Source: an uncultured Pelagibacteraceae bacterium (GTDB lineage Bacteria > Pseudomonadota > Alphaproteobacteria > Pelagibacterales > Pelagibacteraceae). From it: DNA of 64,000 nucleotides. Below the pieces are notes generated by a model. The model did no database searches and was not told the DNA's origin. It saw nothing but the letters and a program-made list of their open reading frames with translations. Each line of letters starts with the position of its first letter. Position 1 is the stretch's first letter. Location of the stretch: contig CACAYM010000001.1 of the NCBI GenBank assembly GCA_902536765.1, forward strand, positions 62,001 through 126,000, in the 5' to 3' direction. The position numbers and the translations under genes were made by a program. Below, one piece after another: positions 33,812 to 42,929 of this stretch.

Positions 33812-34636
33812 ATGAGTAATTTTTATCAAATATATTTAATCTCAGATTCAACTGGTGAGACCCTCGATAGAATTTTTTTAGCTTTAAAGGCTCAATTTAA
33901 AAATTTCAATTATAAGACAAATCACTTTTCTTTTACTAGAACTGAAAACCAAGTCATTAAAATTTTAGAGGAATGCAAAAAACAAAGAAATATTATTATT
34001 CTTTATACAATAGTTGATAAGGAATTAAGTTTTTTTTTAAATAATGAGACTAAAAAGATAAATATTCCTTGTTTTAGTGTTTTGGGTGATTTAATTAATA
34101 GCTTTTCGAAACTTTTAAATCAAAACTCTTTAAATGTTCCTAGTAGACAACACATATTGAATGATGAATATTACAAAAAGATTGATGCAATCCAATTTAC
34201 CATGAATCATGATGATGGAAATGCCATTAGTGATGTTGAAAAATCTGACATAATATTAATTGGAGTAAGCAGAACAAGCAAAACCCCAACCTCTATTTAC
34301 TTGGCTAATAAAGGGTATAAAGTATCGAATATTCCTATAGTAAACAAAAACTCTATACCCGAAAGTATTAAAAAAAATAAGCATAAAAAATGTATTATAG
34401 GTTTAATAGCGGAGCCAGGAAGATTAGCCGAGATTAGAAAAAATAGAATGACAAGTTTGAAAGAAACGGGCAATCAAAAGTATACAAATCTACAAAAAAT
34501 TCAGGACGAAGTCGAAAATTCTAAAAGTACATTTTTAAAATTTAAATGGCCAACAATTGATGTAAGCAGAAAATCTGTTGAGGAAACAGCTGCATCAGTA
34601 ATAAAGATCTATGAAATAAGTAGAAAAAATGCTTAA
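33812..34636 (+). CDS. ppsR: Pyruvate, phosphate dikinase/PEP synthase regulatory protein (DUF299)
   Basis: DUF299 proteins are bifunctional kinase/pyrophosphorylases that switch PPDK or PEP synthase off and on by threonine phosphorylation. The 274-aa protein has IYLISDSTGETLDRI (about 6-20), AIQFTMNHDDGNA (about 126-138) and the P-loop-like IILIGVSRTSKTPTSIYLA (about 148-166). KKCIIGLIAEPGRLAEIR and IDVSRKSVEETAA follow. It corresponds to the first gene right of the origin in Caulobacter (the RP001-type gene). It overlaps maf by 8 nt. Confidence 0.95.
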   Translation: MSNFYQIYLISDSTGETLDRIFLALKAQFKNFNYKTNHFSFTRTENQVIKILEECKKQRNIIILYTIVDKELSFFLNNETKKINIPCFSVLGDLINSFSKLLNQNSLNVPSRQHILNDEYYKKIDAIQFTMNHDDGNAISDVEKSDIILIGVSRTSKTPTSIYLANKGYKVSNIPIVNKNSIPESIKKNKHKKCIIGLIAEPGRLAEIRKNRMTSLKETGNQKYTNLQKIQDEVENSKSTFLKFKWPTIDVSRKSVEETAASVIKIYEISRKNA

Positions 34637-35207
34637 TATTGTACTTGCCTCAAAAAGCAAAGTAAGAAAATCCATATTGGAAAAAAACAATATCAGTTGT
34701 TTAGTTAAGCCATCAAATGTTGATGAAGAGCCTGTAAAAGCAAGCTTAATTAAAGAAGGCGCTTCACCAGAAATCATATCTAAAAATTTAGCAGAATTGA
34801 AAGCTAACAAAGTAAGCCAAAAAATGAATAAAGATTTGGTCTTAGGGGCTGATAGTGTAATTGATTTAGAAGGGGAACTAATATCTAAACCGGAAAGCAG
34901 AAATGAGGCACTACAAATATTAAGAAAGTTAAATGGAAAGAAACATCAATTAATTAGCTCAGTTTGTATATCTATAAATGGTTCTATGGTATGGAATTAT
35001 ACAGACAAAGCAAAATTAACTATGAAAAAAATGTCTGACTCATACCTTAAGGAATATTTATCTAAGATTTCTGATGAGTCTCTGTATGCTTATAATGTTT
35101 ACCAAATTGAGGGGGAGGGAAGGAGCCTTTTTAAAGATATACAAGGAGATGAAGATACTATTATGGGTTTGCCAATTAAAAAAATAAAGGACTATTTGAA
35201 CAAATGA
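34629..35207 (+). CDS. maf: Maf-like nucleoside triphosphate pyrophosphatase
   Basis: Maf proteins hydrolyse non-canonical or modified nucleotides such as dTTP/UTP analogues and are linked to septum control. The 192-aa protein starts NIVLASKSKVRKSILEK, where the family has LASxSPxR, so the usual Pro is Val here. It contains LVLGADSVIDLEGELISKP (about 73-91) with the catalytic Asp and AYNVYQIEGEGRSLF near the C-terminus. It sits between ppsR and aroE, overlapping both by 4-8 nt. Confidence 0.94.
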   Translation: MLNIVLASKSKVRKSILEKNNISCLVKPSNVDEEPVKASLIKEGASPEIISKNLAELKANKVSQKMNKDLVLGADSVIDLEGELISKPESRNEALQILRKLNGKKHQLISSVCISINGSMVWNYTDKAKLTMKKMSDSYLKEYLSKISDESLYAYNVYQIEGEGRSLFKDIQGDEDTIMGLPIKKIKDYLNK

Positions 35208-36004
35208 AGAAATACTTAGTAATAGGCAACCCCATAGAACATTCGTTGTCACCAGCGTTACATAACTATTGGATTAAAAAAAATAATATAAATGCAATTT
35301 ATGAAAAAAAAAAAATTTTAGAAAATGAAATTGAAAAAATTATATTAAATATAAGATCAAAAAAGCTAAGTGGTATAAATGTTACGGTTCCATATAAGAA
35401 AAAGGTTTTATCATTTGTTGATACACTAACAGACGAAGCAAATGAAACAATGTCTGTAAATACGATCTACATGAAAAACGAAAAAATTATCGGTCATAAT
35501 ACTGACATTGCTGGCTTTGAACTTGGTATCAGATCATATGGCTATGATGTAAAAAAAAAGAATGTATTTATATTTGGAGCGGGTGGCGTAGTTCCTTCAA
35601 TAATAGTAGGATTAAAAAGAATGCAGGTTTCAAAAATATTTTTGTACAATAGAACTTACTCAAAATCAGAATTAATAAAAAAAAGCTTCAAAGATATTGA
35701 AATTATAGATAAAAATGAAGTTCCAAACGAGGTTGATATGTTAATAAACGCATCTAGTTTAGGAATTAAAAGCAGTGATAAAATTGATTTGAATTATGAA
35801 AAAATAGGAAACAACAAATTTTATTACGATGTAATATACAACCCAACTGAGACAAGTTTTTTAAAGGAGGCTAAAAAATTTGGTAATAGAATTGAGAATG
35901 GCCAAAAAATGTTTATCTATCAGGCCCACCAAGCTTTTGCATTGTGGCACAACGTTTTACCAAAAATTGACGATGAAGTTGAGAAATTAGTTAATAAAAA
36001 ATGA
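35204..36004 (+). CDS. aroE: Shikimate dehydrogenase
   Basis: AroE reduces 3-dehydroshikimate with NADPH in aromatic amino-acid synthesis. The 266-aa protein shows VIGNPIEHSLSPALHNYW (about 6-23), with the shikimate-binding Ser residues, and GINVTVPYKKKVL (about 58-70), containing the catalytic Lys. HNTDIAGFELGI, the NADP loop FGAGGVVPSII (about 123-133) and GQKMFIYQAHQAF (about 228-240) follow. ATGA-type overlaps join it to maf and coaE. Confidence 0.97.
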   Translation: MKKYLVIGNPIEHSLSPALHNYWIKKNNINAIYEKKKILENEIEKIILNIRSKKLSGINVTVPYKKKVLSFVDTLTDEANETMSVNTIYMKNEKIIGHNTDIAGFELGIRSYGYDVKKKNVFIFGAGGVVPSIIVGLKRMQVSKIFLYNRTYSKSELIKKSFKDIEIIDKNEVPNEVDMLINASSLGIKSSDKIDLNYEKIGNNKFYYDVIYNPTETSFLKEAKKFGNRIENGQKMFIYQAHQAFALWHNVLPKIDDEVEKLVNKK

Positions 36005-36576
36005 TTAGAATTGCAGTAGTTGGAGAGATAGGATCTGGTAAAACGTATGTGTCAAATTTATTTGATTTACCTGTATTTAATGCCGATAAAGAGGTAGAAA
36101 AAATCTATAATAGCAATAGAAGTGCTTTTAAAAAACTTAAGTCAAAACTTCCAAAATTTATTATCTCTTTTCCTGTTCAAAAAGATTATATAAAAAATGC
36201 TATAAGATATAATTCCAAAAACATTAAATTGATATCAAGCGTAATACACCCGATAGTAAGAAAGAATATGAATGAATTTTTAAGGAAAAATAAAACTAAA
36301 AAAGCTGTGGTGCTAGATATTCCTTTGTATTTTGAAAATAAGCTTAATAAAAAAAAAGATGTAGTCATTTTTATAAGCTCTAAAAGAAAACTTATAGATT
36401 TAGCCTTAAAGAAAAGAGGCAAATCTAGCCTAAAACTTTTAAAAAAATTAGGTAATTTACAAAAATCCTTAGAATCAAAGAAAAAAAAATCGGATTATGT
36501 TATTATAAACGATTTTAAAAGTACCAATTTAAAAAAAAGAGTTAAAAATATTAAAGATAAAATATTAAATCTATGA
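36001..36576 (+). CDS. coaE: Dephospho-CoA kinase
   Basis: CoaE performs the last step of coenzyme A synthesis, phosphorylating the 3'-OH of dephospho-CoA. The 191-aa protein has the P-loop VVGEIGSGKTYVSNLF (about 6-21), where most homologues have GSGKS. FNADKEVEKIY supplies the DAD-like region (about 29-39). ISSVIHPIVRKNM (about 79-91) and VVLDIPLYFENKL (about 103-115) follow. Many Lys codons reflect the AT-rich genome. It overlaps aroE and dnaQ by 4 nt each. Confidence 0.95.
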   Translation: MIRIAVVGEIGSGKTYVSNLFDLPVFNADKEVEKIYNSNRSAFKKLKSKLPKFIISFPVQKDYIKNAIRYNSKNIKLISSVIHPIVRKNMNEFLRKNKTKKAVVLDIPLYFENKLNKKKDVVIFISSKRKLIDLALKKRGKSSLKLLKKLGNLQKSLESKKKKSDYVIINDFKSTNLKKRVKNIKDKILNL

Positions 36577-37244
36577 AGGAAGTTGTTTTAGACACTGAAA
36601 CGACAGGCTTAGATGTAAAGGATGGGCACCGTATTGTTGAAATTGGATGTTTAGAATTAGATAATTTTGTTTTAACATCAAAGAAATTTCATTGTTATCT
36701 AAATCCAGAAAGAAAAGTCTCTGAACAAGCTTTAAAAGTTCATGGATACACCGATCAATTCCTATCTTCACAAAAAAAATTTTCCGAAGTAGTCGATAAT
36801 TTCTTGAATTTTATAAAAGATAAAAAACTTGTGATACATAATGCATCCTTTGATTTGTCACACTTAAACAATGAGCTAGCAATTTTAGGAAAAAATAAAA
36901 TAAGTGAAAAAAACGTTATAGATACACTTGAATTAGCAAGAAAAAAATTTCCAGGTTCTCAAAATAGTTTAGATGCCTTGTGCAAAAGATATAAAATAGA
37001 TAACACAAAACGAGTAAAGCACTCAGCCCTTGTAGACTGTGAATTGCTATCTAAAGTTTATGTAAATTTAACTGATCAAAAAGAACCTACTTTTGATCTT
37101 AAAACACATGAAAATTTGATTCAAAATGAAACTAGTAATAATAAAGTAAAATATTTTACCAAAATTATTAAGCCAACTGATGAGGAGTTAAAGTCTCATA
37201 AAAATTATTTGAGAAGTAGCTTAAAAAAAAACTTTTTTAATTAA
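36573..37244 (+). CDS. dnaQ: DNA polymerase III epsilon subunit (3'-5' exonuclease)
   Basis: DnaQ is the proofreading exonuclease of the replicative polymerase. The 223-aa protein has Exo I VLDTETTGLDVKDGHRIVEIG (shown in part, about 5-25), Exo II LVIHNASFDLSHLNNEL (about 88-104) and Exo III with HSALVDCELLSKVY (about 150-163), which includes the His and Asp. It is somewhat shorter than E. coli DnaQ at the C-terminus, where the polymerase-binding tail sits. The 3' end overlaps the convergent secB by 8 nt. Confidence 0.96.
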   Translation: MKEVVLDTETTGLDVKDGHRIVEIGCLELDNFVLTSKKFHCYLNPERKVSEQALKVHGYTDQFLSSQKKFSEVVDNFLNFIKDKKLVIHNASFDLSHLNNELAILGKNKISEKNVIDTLELARKKFPGSQNSLDALCKRYKIDNTKRVKHSALVDCELLSKVYVNLTDQKEPTFDLKTHENLIQNETSNNKVKYFTKIIKPTDEELKSHKNYLRSSLKKNFFN

Positions 37245-37659
37245 ATTTTTCGTTAAACAATTTAGTGAAGTCAACTTTTTTTTCAAATTTTATTCCTGGA
37301 TATCCAGATTCTGAAATCATATTAATTAAGATTTTCTCAAGTTTTGGGAATATCTCATTTTGTACATCACAAAGTATTATTTTTTGTAGATCTTTTTTTT
37401 CTTTGATATCATCACCTATTTTTACAACTGAACTATAAACGAGCTCAAAAAAAGATTTGTTTTCAGCTTTTTTTTTATCCTGAAATTTTAGTGTCGTGTT
37501 TACTTCTACTAATTTATTTTTTAATGGTTTTGAGTTAATATCAATATCAAGTTCATACTTTGATATGTTATCTTTAGTGTATAAATAGCTTTCTACATTG
37601 GGTGTCTCACTAGAAAGATCTTTTATATAACCGGAAAGTATTTTGAATTTTTGGCTCAT
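37237..37659 (-). CDS. secB: Protein-export chaperone SecB
   Basis: SecB holds precursors unfolded and passes them to SecA. The 140-aa protein starts near YIKDLSSETPNVESYL (about 12-27), the family's N-terminal signature. It has the alternating strands LDIDINSKPLKNKLVEVNTTL and a C-terminal LINMISESGYPGIKFEKVDF-like end. Overall divergence is high, but length, the first motif and the place next to dnaQ in alphaproteobacteria agree. It is coupled to fxsA by an ATGA overlap. Confidence 0.92.
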   Translation of the reverse strand: MSQKFKILSGYIKDLSSETPNVESYLYTKDNISKYELDIDINSKPLKNKLVEVNTTLKFQDKKKAENKSFFELVYSSVVKIGDDIKEKKDLQKIILCDVQNEIFPKLEKILINMISESGYPGIKFEKKVDFTKLFNEKFN

Positions 37660-38069
37660 TTCTTATCATCTATATCTTCTGACTCACCTTCTATAAAGTC
37701 CTCATTTAATTTTTTTTCTTTATAAATTTTTTTGGAAAATTTGCTAAACACAAGACTACGCGTTGGTGGAAATATCAATAAAAAACCAACAAGGTCAGTT
37801 GCAAAACCAGGAATAATTAATAATAAGGCTGCGAATGCTAGAGCAGCACCAGAAACAATCTCATAAACTGGTATCTCATTTTTGATCAGCTGGCTCATAC
37901 CCGACCTTAGGGTATTAAAACCCTCATATTTAACATAATAGATACCAATTACTGCTGTAAGAAATATTAGAGAAATAGTATATAAAGCTCCAATTTTTCC
38001 ACCAATCTCAATAAATAGATATATTTCTATTACAGGAATTAAAATTATAGTTAATAAAATCGCGTTCAT
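37656..38069 (-). CDS. fxsA: FxsA-family inner-membrane protein
   Basis: The 137-aa protein has three to four hydrophobic helices and the FxsA pattern: IPVIEIYLFIEIGGKIGAL (about 11-29), then LRSGMSQLIKNEIPVYEIVSGAALAFAALLLIIPGFATDLVGFLLIFPPTR read in short pieces (about 55-105). A charged cytoplasmic tail closes it. In E. coli FxsA interferes with phage exclusion by F plasmids; the normal role is unknown. It is divergent from the Tim44-like gene with 58 bp between starts and is followed by secB with a 4-nt overlap. Confidence 0.93.
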   Translation of the reverse strand: MNAILLTIILIPVIEIYLFIEIGGKIGALYTISLIFLTAVIGIYYVKYEGFNTLRSGMSQLIKNEIPVYEIVSGAALAFAALLLIIPGFATDLVGFLLIFPPTRSLVFSKFSKKIYKEKKLNEDFIEGESEDIDDKK

Positions 38070-38127
38070 TTGTCTTTTAATTAATTTGCCAGTTGAAATT
38101 AAATAACATAGTAAATATTATTGTACT

Positions 38128-38715
38128 ATGAATTATAGTTTCGAGTATATAGATATAATACTTTTAGCAATGATTGCAGGATTTATTTTCTTGCGGTTAC
38201 GAGGCATTCTAGGAAAAAAATCTGGTTTTGAGGACAAAATGTCAGCAAGTTTTGCTCATGATTTTCCAACTGATACACCCATAAAACCTTTAAATGAAAA
38301 AACTTTTGATGAAAATGCAAAAAAAGATTTTATATCGGGAGCTAAAATTGCATACGAAACAATTATTACAAGTTTTTCCTCTGGTAATTTAAAAGGTGTT
38401 AAACAACTTTTAGATAAGAAAGTATATGAGCAATTTGATGAGGCAATAAAAGCTCGTAACTCAAGCGGCCAAGTATCAGAAACGACATTTATAGGAATAA
38501 GTTCAGCAGAAATCAAAAATCATGAAAATAAAAAAGGTTTCTTAGAAGTAACAGTAAGTTTTGTAAGTGAGATTATTTCATGTGTTAAAGACAAGGATAA
38601 CAAGATCTTGTCAGGAGATCCAAAAAAAATCAAAAAGGTTTTTGATACGTGGACATTCTCAAAAGAAATAAACTCTACAAATCCAAATTGGTTACTAGTT
38701 AGTACTGAAGCTTGA
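38128..38715 (+). CDS. Tim44/TimA-like domain membrane protein
   Basis: The 195-aa protein has one N-terminal membrane helix (about 9-25). The Tim44-like domain follows: FLRLRGILGKKSGFE, FISGAKIAYETIITSFSSG (about 69-87) and FDTWTFSKEINSTNPNWLLVST at the end in short pieces. Mitochondrial Tim44 anchors the import motor; the alphaproteobacterial TimA protein occupies the same origin-proximal position and its bacterial role is not settled. Its TGA stop overlaps the TTG start of the Smr gene (TTGA). Confidence 0.92.
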   Translation: MNYSFEYIDIILLAMIAGFIFLRLRGILGKKSGFEDKMSASFAHDFPTDTPIKPLNEKTFDENAKKDFISGAKIAYETIITSFSSGNLKGVKQLLDKKVYEQFDEAIKARNSSGQVSETTFIGISSAEIKNHENKKGFLEVTVSFVSEIISCVKDKDNKILSGDPKKIKKVFDTWTFSKEINSTNPNWLLVSTEA

Positions 38716-39125
38716 AAAATAAAATTTCTGAAAAAGACAAAAAGGATTGGGAAGATTTTATAACCAAAAAAGATAAAGTTGAAGACAAAGATAATTTGTC
38801 AAAGCAAAAAACTAGTTATAAGGATCATATGGAAATAGACTTACACGGTTATTCTCTGGAAGAAGCTAATAAAAAGATATTTAGCTTTATCAACGACTGT
38901 TATGAAAAGAATATAAAATCTATTAATGTTATTACAGGCAAAGGTCTAAGATCTAAGAATATTGAAGATCCCTATTCCTCTTCTGATCTAGGAATGTTAA
39001 AAAGTTCTGTCCCAGATTTTATCAAAAATAATTCAGATTTAATGAACAAAATCAAATACATAAATTTAGATGAAGTTGCATCAAAAAATAAAGGTAATTT
39101 TTATATTTATTTAAAAAAAAATTAA
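38712..39125 (+). CDS. Smr-domain protein (MutS2-type C-terminal domain)
   Basis: The 137-aa protein has a short charged N-terminus and then the Smr domain: MEIDLHGYSLEEANKKIFSFI (shown in part, about 38-58) with the DLHG motif, and INVITGKGLRSK (about 71-82) with the TGxG motif. Smr domains are often nucleases or RNA-binding modules. Translation probably begins at TTG 38712, inside the stop of the Tim44-like gene. In Caulobacter-type order an mltA gene sits between these two; it is absent here. Confidence 0.9.
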   Translation: MKNKISEKDKKDWEDFITKKDKVEDKDNLSKQKTSYKDHMEIDLHGYSLEEANKKIFSFINDCYEKNIKSINVITGKGLRSKNIEDPYSSSDLGMLKSSVPDFIKNNSDLMNKIKYINLDEVASKNKGNFYIYLKKN

Positions 39126-39129
39126 TTTT

Positions 39130-39735
39130 ATGAAAAAATTTAACCCAAGAATAAAAGCAAGAATCCGAAAAAGCAAAATAGATTTTAAAAAAAAACTTTC
39201 AGCAGTGTCTCGAAAGGCTAAGATTGTCAAAAGTCAAGCAAACATAAAAAATTTCTTTGATTGGGTCAAAGGTGCTGAGCTCGTAGAACTAGAGAAATGT
39301 GATATTTCTGAGGATCCCGTCAGACCAGAACTAGATAATATATTCAGAACTAATTATGGTAGAAAAATATTTGGAGTGAAATTTAAAGATGAAATTCATG
39401 CAGTAATGTGTTTTGCGTTTACAGATCAGATTCCAAAATCTGTTGAAGAACTCGATTTATTTAGTCAAGACGCTTTTTTAAAAAATGTTCAACGAGACCC
39501 AAATAAAGTTGGTAGAATAGCAATTGCTTATACAGTCTGGTCTAAGAAAAAAGGAGGCGGTAAACTTATTGTAAAAGAGGTTTACAAAATGATAAAAAAA
39601 TCAAATCATCTTAATAGATTAGTGACTCTGTCGCCTTTGACAGATATGGCGAGAAAATTCCACCTTAGAAATGGTGCTGTAGAACTACAAGTTAATGAAA
39701 CAACCCAAAATTTTGAATATAAAGTTATAAAATAA
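39130..39735 (+). CDS. Unknown protein, possibly GNAT-fold
   Basis: I do not firmly recognise this 201-aa protein. The first 40 residues are strongly basic ([14 protein letters not shown]). The second half has features of an acyltransferase fold: a strand [11 protein letters not shown] (about 127-137), a Gly-rich turn [18 protein letters not shown] (about 138-155) like the GNAT acyl-CoA loop, and [20 protein letters not shown] (about 162-181). It follows the Smr gene by 4 nt and ends convergent with hslU, overlapping by 11 nt. A catalytic role is a guess. Confidence 0.6.
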   Translation: MKKFNPRIKARIRKSKIDFKKKLSAVSRKAKIVKSQANIKNFFDWVKGAELVELEKCDISEDPVRPELDNIFRTNYGRKIFGVKFKDEIHAVMCFAFTDQIPKSVEELDLFSQDAFLKNVQRDPNKVGRIAIAYTVWSKKKGGGKLIVKEVYKMIKKSNHLNRLVTLSPLTDMARKFHLRNGAVELQVNETTQNFEYKVIK

Positions 39736-41092
39736 ACTTCGATAAATCCGTATCTTTAACTAATTCACCTAGATTTTTCTTAATATAATCAGAGTCTACT
39801 ACAATTTTTTCACCGGATCTGTCAGTAGCAGTAAAACTTATTTCATCCAGAACTCTTTCTATGATTGTATGAAGTCTTCTTGCACCTATATTTTCCACTG
39901 TAGAATTTACCTCTGTAGCAATGTTGGCTATAGTATCAATTCCATCATCAGAAAATTCTAAATCAACATTTTCTGTTTTAAGTAATGCTTTGTATTGTTT
40001 AATTAAACTGTTATCTGGCTCTTTTAAAATTTTTTTAAAATCTTCACTTGTTAAAGCTTCAAGCTCAACTCTTATTGGTAAACGACCTTGTAATTCTGGT
40101 AAAAGATCTGAGGGTTTTGCTAGTTGAAACGCGCCTGATGCTATAAAAAGTATATGATCAGTTTTAATAGGTCCATATTTTGTACTTACAGTTGTTCCTT
40201 CTATCAAAGGCAATAAATCTCTTTGAACTCCTTCCCTGGATACGTCACCACCAACTCTATCAGTTCTTGCTGATATTTTATCAATTTCATCAAGAAACAC
40301 GATACCATTATTTTCAGTGGAATTTTTTGCAGATTTAATAATTTTGTCTTGCTCAATTAATTTATCAGACTCTTCGTTAATTAAAATTTCATGAGATTCT
40401 TTTACAGTCATTTTTTTCTTTTTGGCTTTATTACCCATGCCTTTACCAAGCATTTCACCAATATTGATCATCCCAACATTAGCTCCTGGCATTCCAGGTA
40501 TTTCAAATGATGGCATAGTGTTTGATTCGTTTACTGCAATTTCAATTTCATTATCGTCTAAGTCACCATTTCTCAATCTTTTTCTAAAGCTTTCTCTTGT
40601 AGCAACACTTGCTTTATTTCCAACTATTGCATCAAGTACTTTTTCCTCTGCTTGTTTTTGAGCTTGTGCGTATACTTCTTTTCTTTTTTTTACTTTCTCC
40701 ATAGCAATAGCTATTTCAAGTAAATCTCTTACTATTTGCTCAACGTCTCTACCCACATAACCGACTTCAGTAAACCTTGTAGCCTCAACTTTAACGAATG
40801 GTGCTTCAGCAAGTTTCGATAATCTTCTTGATATTTCTGTCTTCCCAACCCCTGTAGGTCCAATCATTAAAATATTTTTTGGTAAAACTTCATCTTTCAT
40901 ATCACCTTTTAAAGCTTGTCTTCTCCATCTATTTCTTAAAGCAATAGCTACAGCTCTTTTAGCTTTATTCTGTCCAACTACAAATCTATCTAATTCAGAA
41001 ACAATTTCTCTTGGTGATAGAGAGTTTACAAAAGATTCATCTTGATCCTTTTTATCCTTAGGTACCAAAGGTGTTACGTTGTTTTTTTCCAT
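39725..41092 (-). CDS. hslU: HslU ATPase of the HslUV protease
   Basis: HslU unfolds substrates and feeds them to HslV. The 455-aa AAA+ protein has [34 protein letters not shown] in short matches (about 25-55), Walker [15 protein letters not shown] (about 73-86), the Tyr-Val-Gly-Arg pore loop [14 protein letters not shown] (about 105-118), Walker [12 protein letters not shown] (about 255-265) and a C-terminus ending SKFIL. Its ATG shares one base with the hslV stop (TAATG), so the pair is coupled. Confidence 0.98.
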   Translation of the reverse strand: MEKNNVTPLVPKDKKDQDESFVNSLSPREIVSELDRFVVGQNKAKRAVAIALRNRWRRQALKGDMKDEVLPKNILMIGPTGVGKTEISRRLSKLAEAPFVKVEATRFTEVGYVGRDVEQIVRDLLEIAIAMEKVKKRKEVYAQAQKQAEEKVLDAIVGNKASVATRESFRKRLRNGDLDDNEIEIAVNESNTMPSFEIPGMPGANVGMINIGEMLGKGMGNKAKKKKMTVKESHEILINEESDKLIEQDKIIKSAKNSTENNGIVFLDEIDKISARTDRVGGDVSREGVQRDLLPLIEGTTVSTKYGPIKTDHILFIASGAFQLAKPSDLLPELQGRLPIRVELEALTSEDFKKILKEPDNSLIKQYKALLKTENVDLEFSDDGIDTIANIATEVNSTVENIGARRLHTIIERVLDEISFTATDRSGEKIVVDSDYIKKNLGELVKDTDLSKFIL

Positions 41093-41607
41093 TATATTTT
41101 TTCCATATTTATATTGTCATTTGTGAAAACACATATTTCTGAAGCAACCTTAATTGCTTTTTTCGCTATCTCTTCAGCAGACATATCGGTATCCATTAAT
41201 ACTTTAGCTGATGCTAAAGCATAATTTCCACCTGATCCAATTCCAATTACATCACCTTCAGGTTCTAGAACGTCACCTGTACCTGAAATAATAAAACTTT
41301 TTTCTTTATCACCTATTGCCATTAATGCTTCTAGTCTTCTCAAATATTTGTCTGTTCTCCAATCCTTTGCAAGCTCAACAGCGGCTCTCGTTAAATTTCC
41401 AGCATGTTTTTCTAATTTTGACTCTAATCTTTCAAATAAAGTTAATGCATCTGCTGTTGATCCAGCAAATCCAGCGATCACATTTCTTTTCTCAATTTTT
41501 CTAACTTTGTTTGCTGTTCTCTTGATGACAGTATTTCCCATACTAACCTGCCCATCACTAGCAACTACAACATCTTTATTTTTTCTTACTAATACTATTG
41601 TTGTCAT
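41092..41607 (-). CDS. hslV: HslV peptidase of the HslUV protease
   Basis: HslV is a proteasome-like threonine peptidase. After removal of Met the protein starts with the catalytic Thr: [25 protein letters not shown] in two short matches (1-25). [20 protein letters not shown] (about 43-62) and [17 protein letters not shown] (about 121-137) are typical. The 171-aa length is normal. It starts 7 nt from a sigma-32-like -10 element, so it should be heat-inducible, and it precedes hslU. Confidence 0.98.
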   Translation of the reverse strand: MTTIVLVRKNKDVVVASDGQVSMGNTVIKRTANKVRKIEKRNVIAGFAGSTADALTLFERLESKLEKHAGNLTRAAVELAKDWRTDKYLRRLEALMAIGDKEKSFIISGTGDVLEPEGDVIGIGSGGNYALASAKVLMDTDMSAEEIAKKAIKVASEICVFTNDNINMEKI

Positions 41608-41612
41608 ACATG

Positions 41613-41642
41613 TTAGATGGACATTAATTTTTATAATTCAAG
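41613..41642 (-). promoter_or_regulatory. RpoH (sigma-32)-like promoter of hslVU
   Basis: Reading the minus strand, CTTGAA (41642-41637) is followed by 14 nt and GTCCATCT (41622-41615). That is a perfect sigma-32 -35 and a -10 matching CCATNT. Only 7 nt then remain to the hslV ATG at 41607, so the mRNA would begin on or next to the start codon. The distance from the first C of the -35 to the A of ATNT is 24 nt, identical to grpE and dnaK. Confidence 0.65.
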
Positions 41643-41697
41643 TTCTTGATTACTTTTATTGATATAAGCAAATAATGAATATATACGTATTAAAATA

Positions 41698-42288
41698 ATG
41701 AAGAGAAAAGCTGATATTACTAGAAAAACTAAAGAAACATCAATCAAGGTTGAGCTGAATATTGATGGTAAAGGTCAATACAAAATTGACACAGGAATTG
41801 GTTTTCTTGATCACATGCTTGAGCAACTATCAAAACATTCTTCAATTGATCTTAAAGTCAAAGCAAAAGGAGACACTCATATTGATTTACATCACACAAC
41901 TGAAGACACAGGAATTGCCATTGGTGAATGCTTAAAAAAAGCATCAAAAAATTTTGTTGGAATAAAAAGATATGCACATGCCTTGTTACCAATGGATGAA
42001 ACATTAACAAGGGTAGCGATTGATATGTCTAATAGACCTTATCTTATTTGGAATGTTAAATTAAAGGTCGAAAAATTAGGTGAAATGGACACCGAATTAT
42101 TTAAGGAATGGTTTCAAGCATTTGCTCAATCTGCTGGAATAACTATGCACATTGAAAATATTTATGGCGACAACAGCCACCACATAATCGAATCTTGTTA
42201 TAAAGGACTAGCTAGATCACTAAGAGCAGCACTTGAATTAGACCCTAAAAATAAAAATACTGTGCCCTCTACAAAAGGTTCTTTATAA
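41698..42288 (+). CDS. hisB: Imidazoleglycerol-phosphate dehydratase
   Basis: HisB dehydrates imidazoleglycerol phosphate in histidine synthesis. The 196-aa monofunctional enzyme has [19 protein letters not shown] (about 25-43), with the first metal His pair. [15 protein letters not shown] (about 64-78) and [18 protein letters not shown] (about 161-178) supply the second His cluster. It begins hisB-hisH-hisA-hisF-hisE, 90 bp from the divergent hslV. hisG, hisD and hisC are not in the window. Confidence 0.97.
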   Translation: MKRKADITRKTKETSIKVELNIDGKGQYKIDTGIGFLDHMLEQLSKHSSIDLKVKAKGDTHIDLHHTTEDTGIAIGECLKKASKNFVGIKRYAHALLPMDETLTRVAIDMSNRPYLIWNVKLKVEKLGEMDTELFKEWFQAFAQSAGITMHIENIYGDNSHHIIESCYKGLARSLRAALELDPKNKNTVPSTKGSL

Positions 42289-42301
42289 AAAAAAAGAATT
42301 A

Positions 42302-42928
42302 ATGAAAGTCACAATCGTTGATTATAGCTCGGGCAATATAAGCTCTGTAATAAATTCATTTAAAGAGGTTGCGCAAAACAAAGCAACGATAGAGGTAACA
42401 TCAGATTTAAATAAACTTAAATCTTCTGATAAAATTGTTTTACCAGGACAAGGATCTTTTAAAAGTTGTGTAGATGCTTTAAACAAACTCAGCGGTTTAA
42501 ACGATACTTTAAATGAATTTGTTATAGCAAATAAAAAACCACTTCTTGGGATATGTGTAGGGTTACAAATGTTTGCAGATGTTGGTTATGAAGAAACTGA
42601 AACAAAAGGTCTAGGATGGATTTCTGGCAAAGTATCAAAAATAGACAACCAGAATGGCAAATTCAAACTTCCACACATAGGCTGGAACCAAATAAACATA
42701 TTGAAAGATAGTAAAATTTTAAATGAAGTTCAAAATAATTCACATATGTACTTTGTTCATAGCTATGAATTTGTTCCAAATGATAAAAATGTGATTTCTG
42801 CAACAACAGATTATTCATCAAATATTGTTTGCGCCGTTGAAAAAGAAAATATATTTGGAACACAATTTCATCCAGAAAAGAGTGATAAGATAGGTCTGAA
42901 AATTATTCAAAATTTTATAAATTTATAA
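42302..42928 (+). CDS. hisH: Imidazole glycerol phosphate synthase glutaminase subunit
   Basis: HisH releases ammonia from glutamine for HisF. The 208-aa class I glutaminase shows VDYSSGNISSVINSF (about 6-20), LPGQGSFKSCVDAL (about 49-62) and the nucleophile Cys in PLLGICVGLQMFAD (about 80-93). The C-terminal His/Glu pair is in FGTQFHPEKSDKIG (about 185-198). It starts 13 nt after hisB and ends 1 nt before hisA. Confidence 0.97.
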   Translation: MKVTIVDYSSGNISSVINSFKEVAQNKATIEVTSDLNKLKSSDKIVLPGQGSFKSCVDALNKLSGLNDTLNEFVIANKKPLLGICVGLQMFADVGYEETETKGLGWISGKVSKIDNQNGKFKLPHIGWNQINILKDSKILNEVQNNSHMYFVHSYEFVPNDKNVISATTDYSSNIVCAVEKENIFGTQFHPEKSDKIGLKIIQNFINL

Positions 42929-42929
42929 T

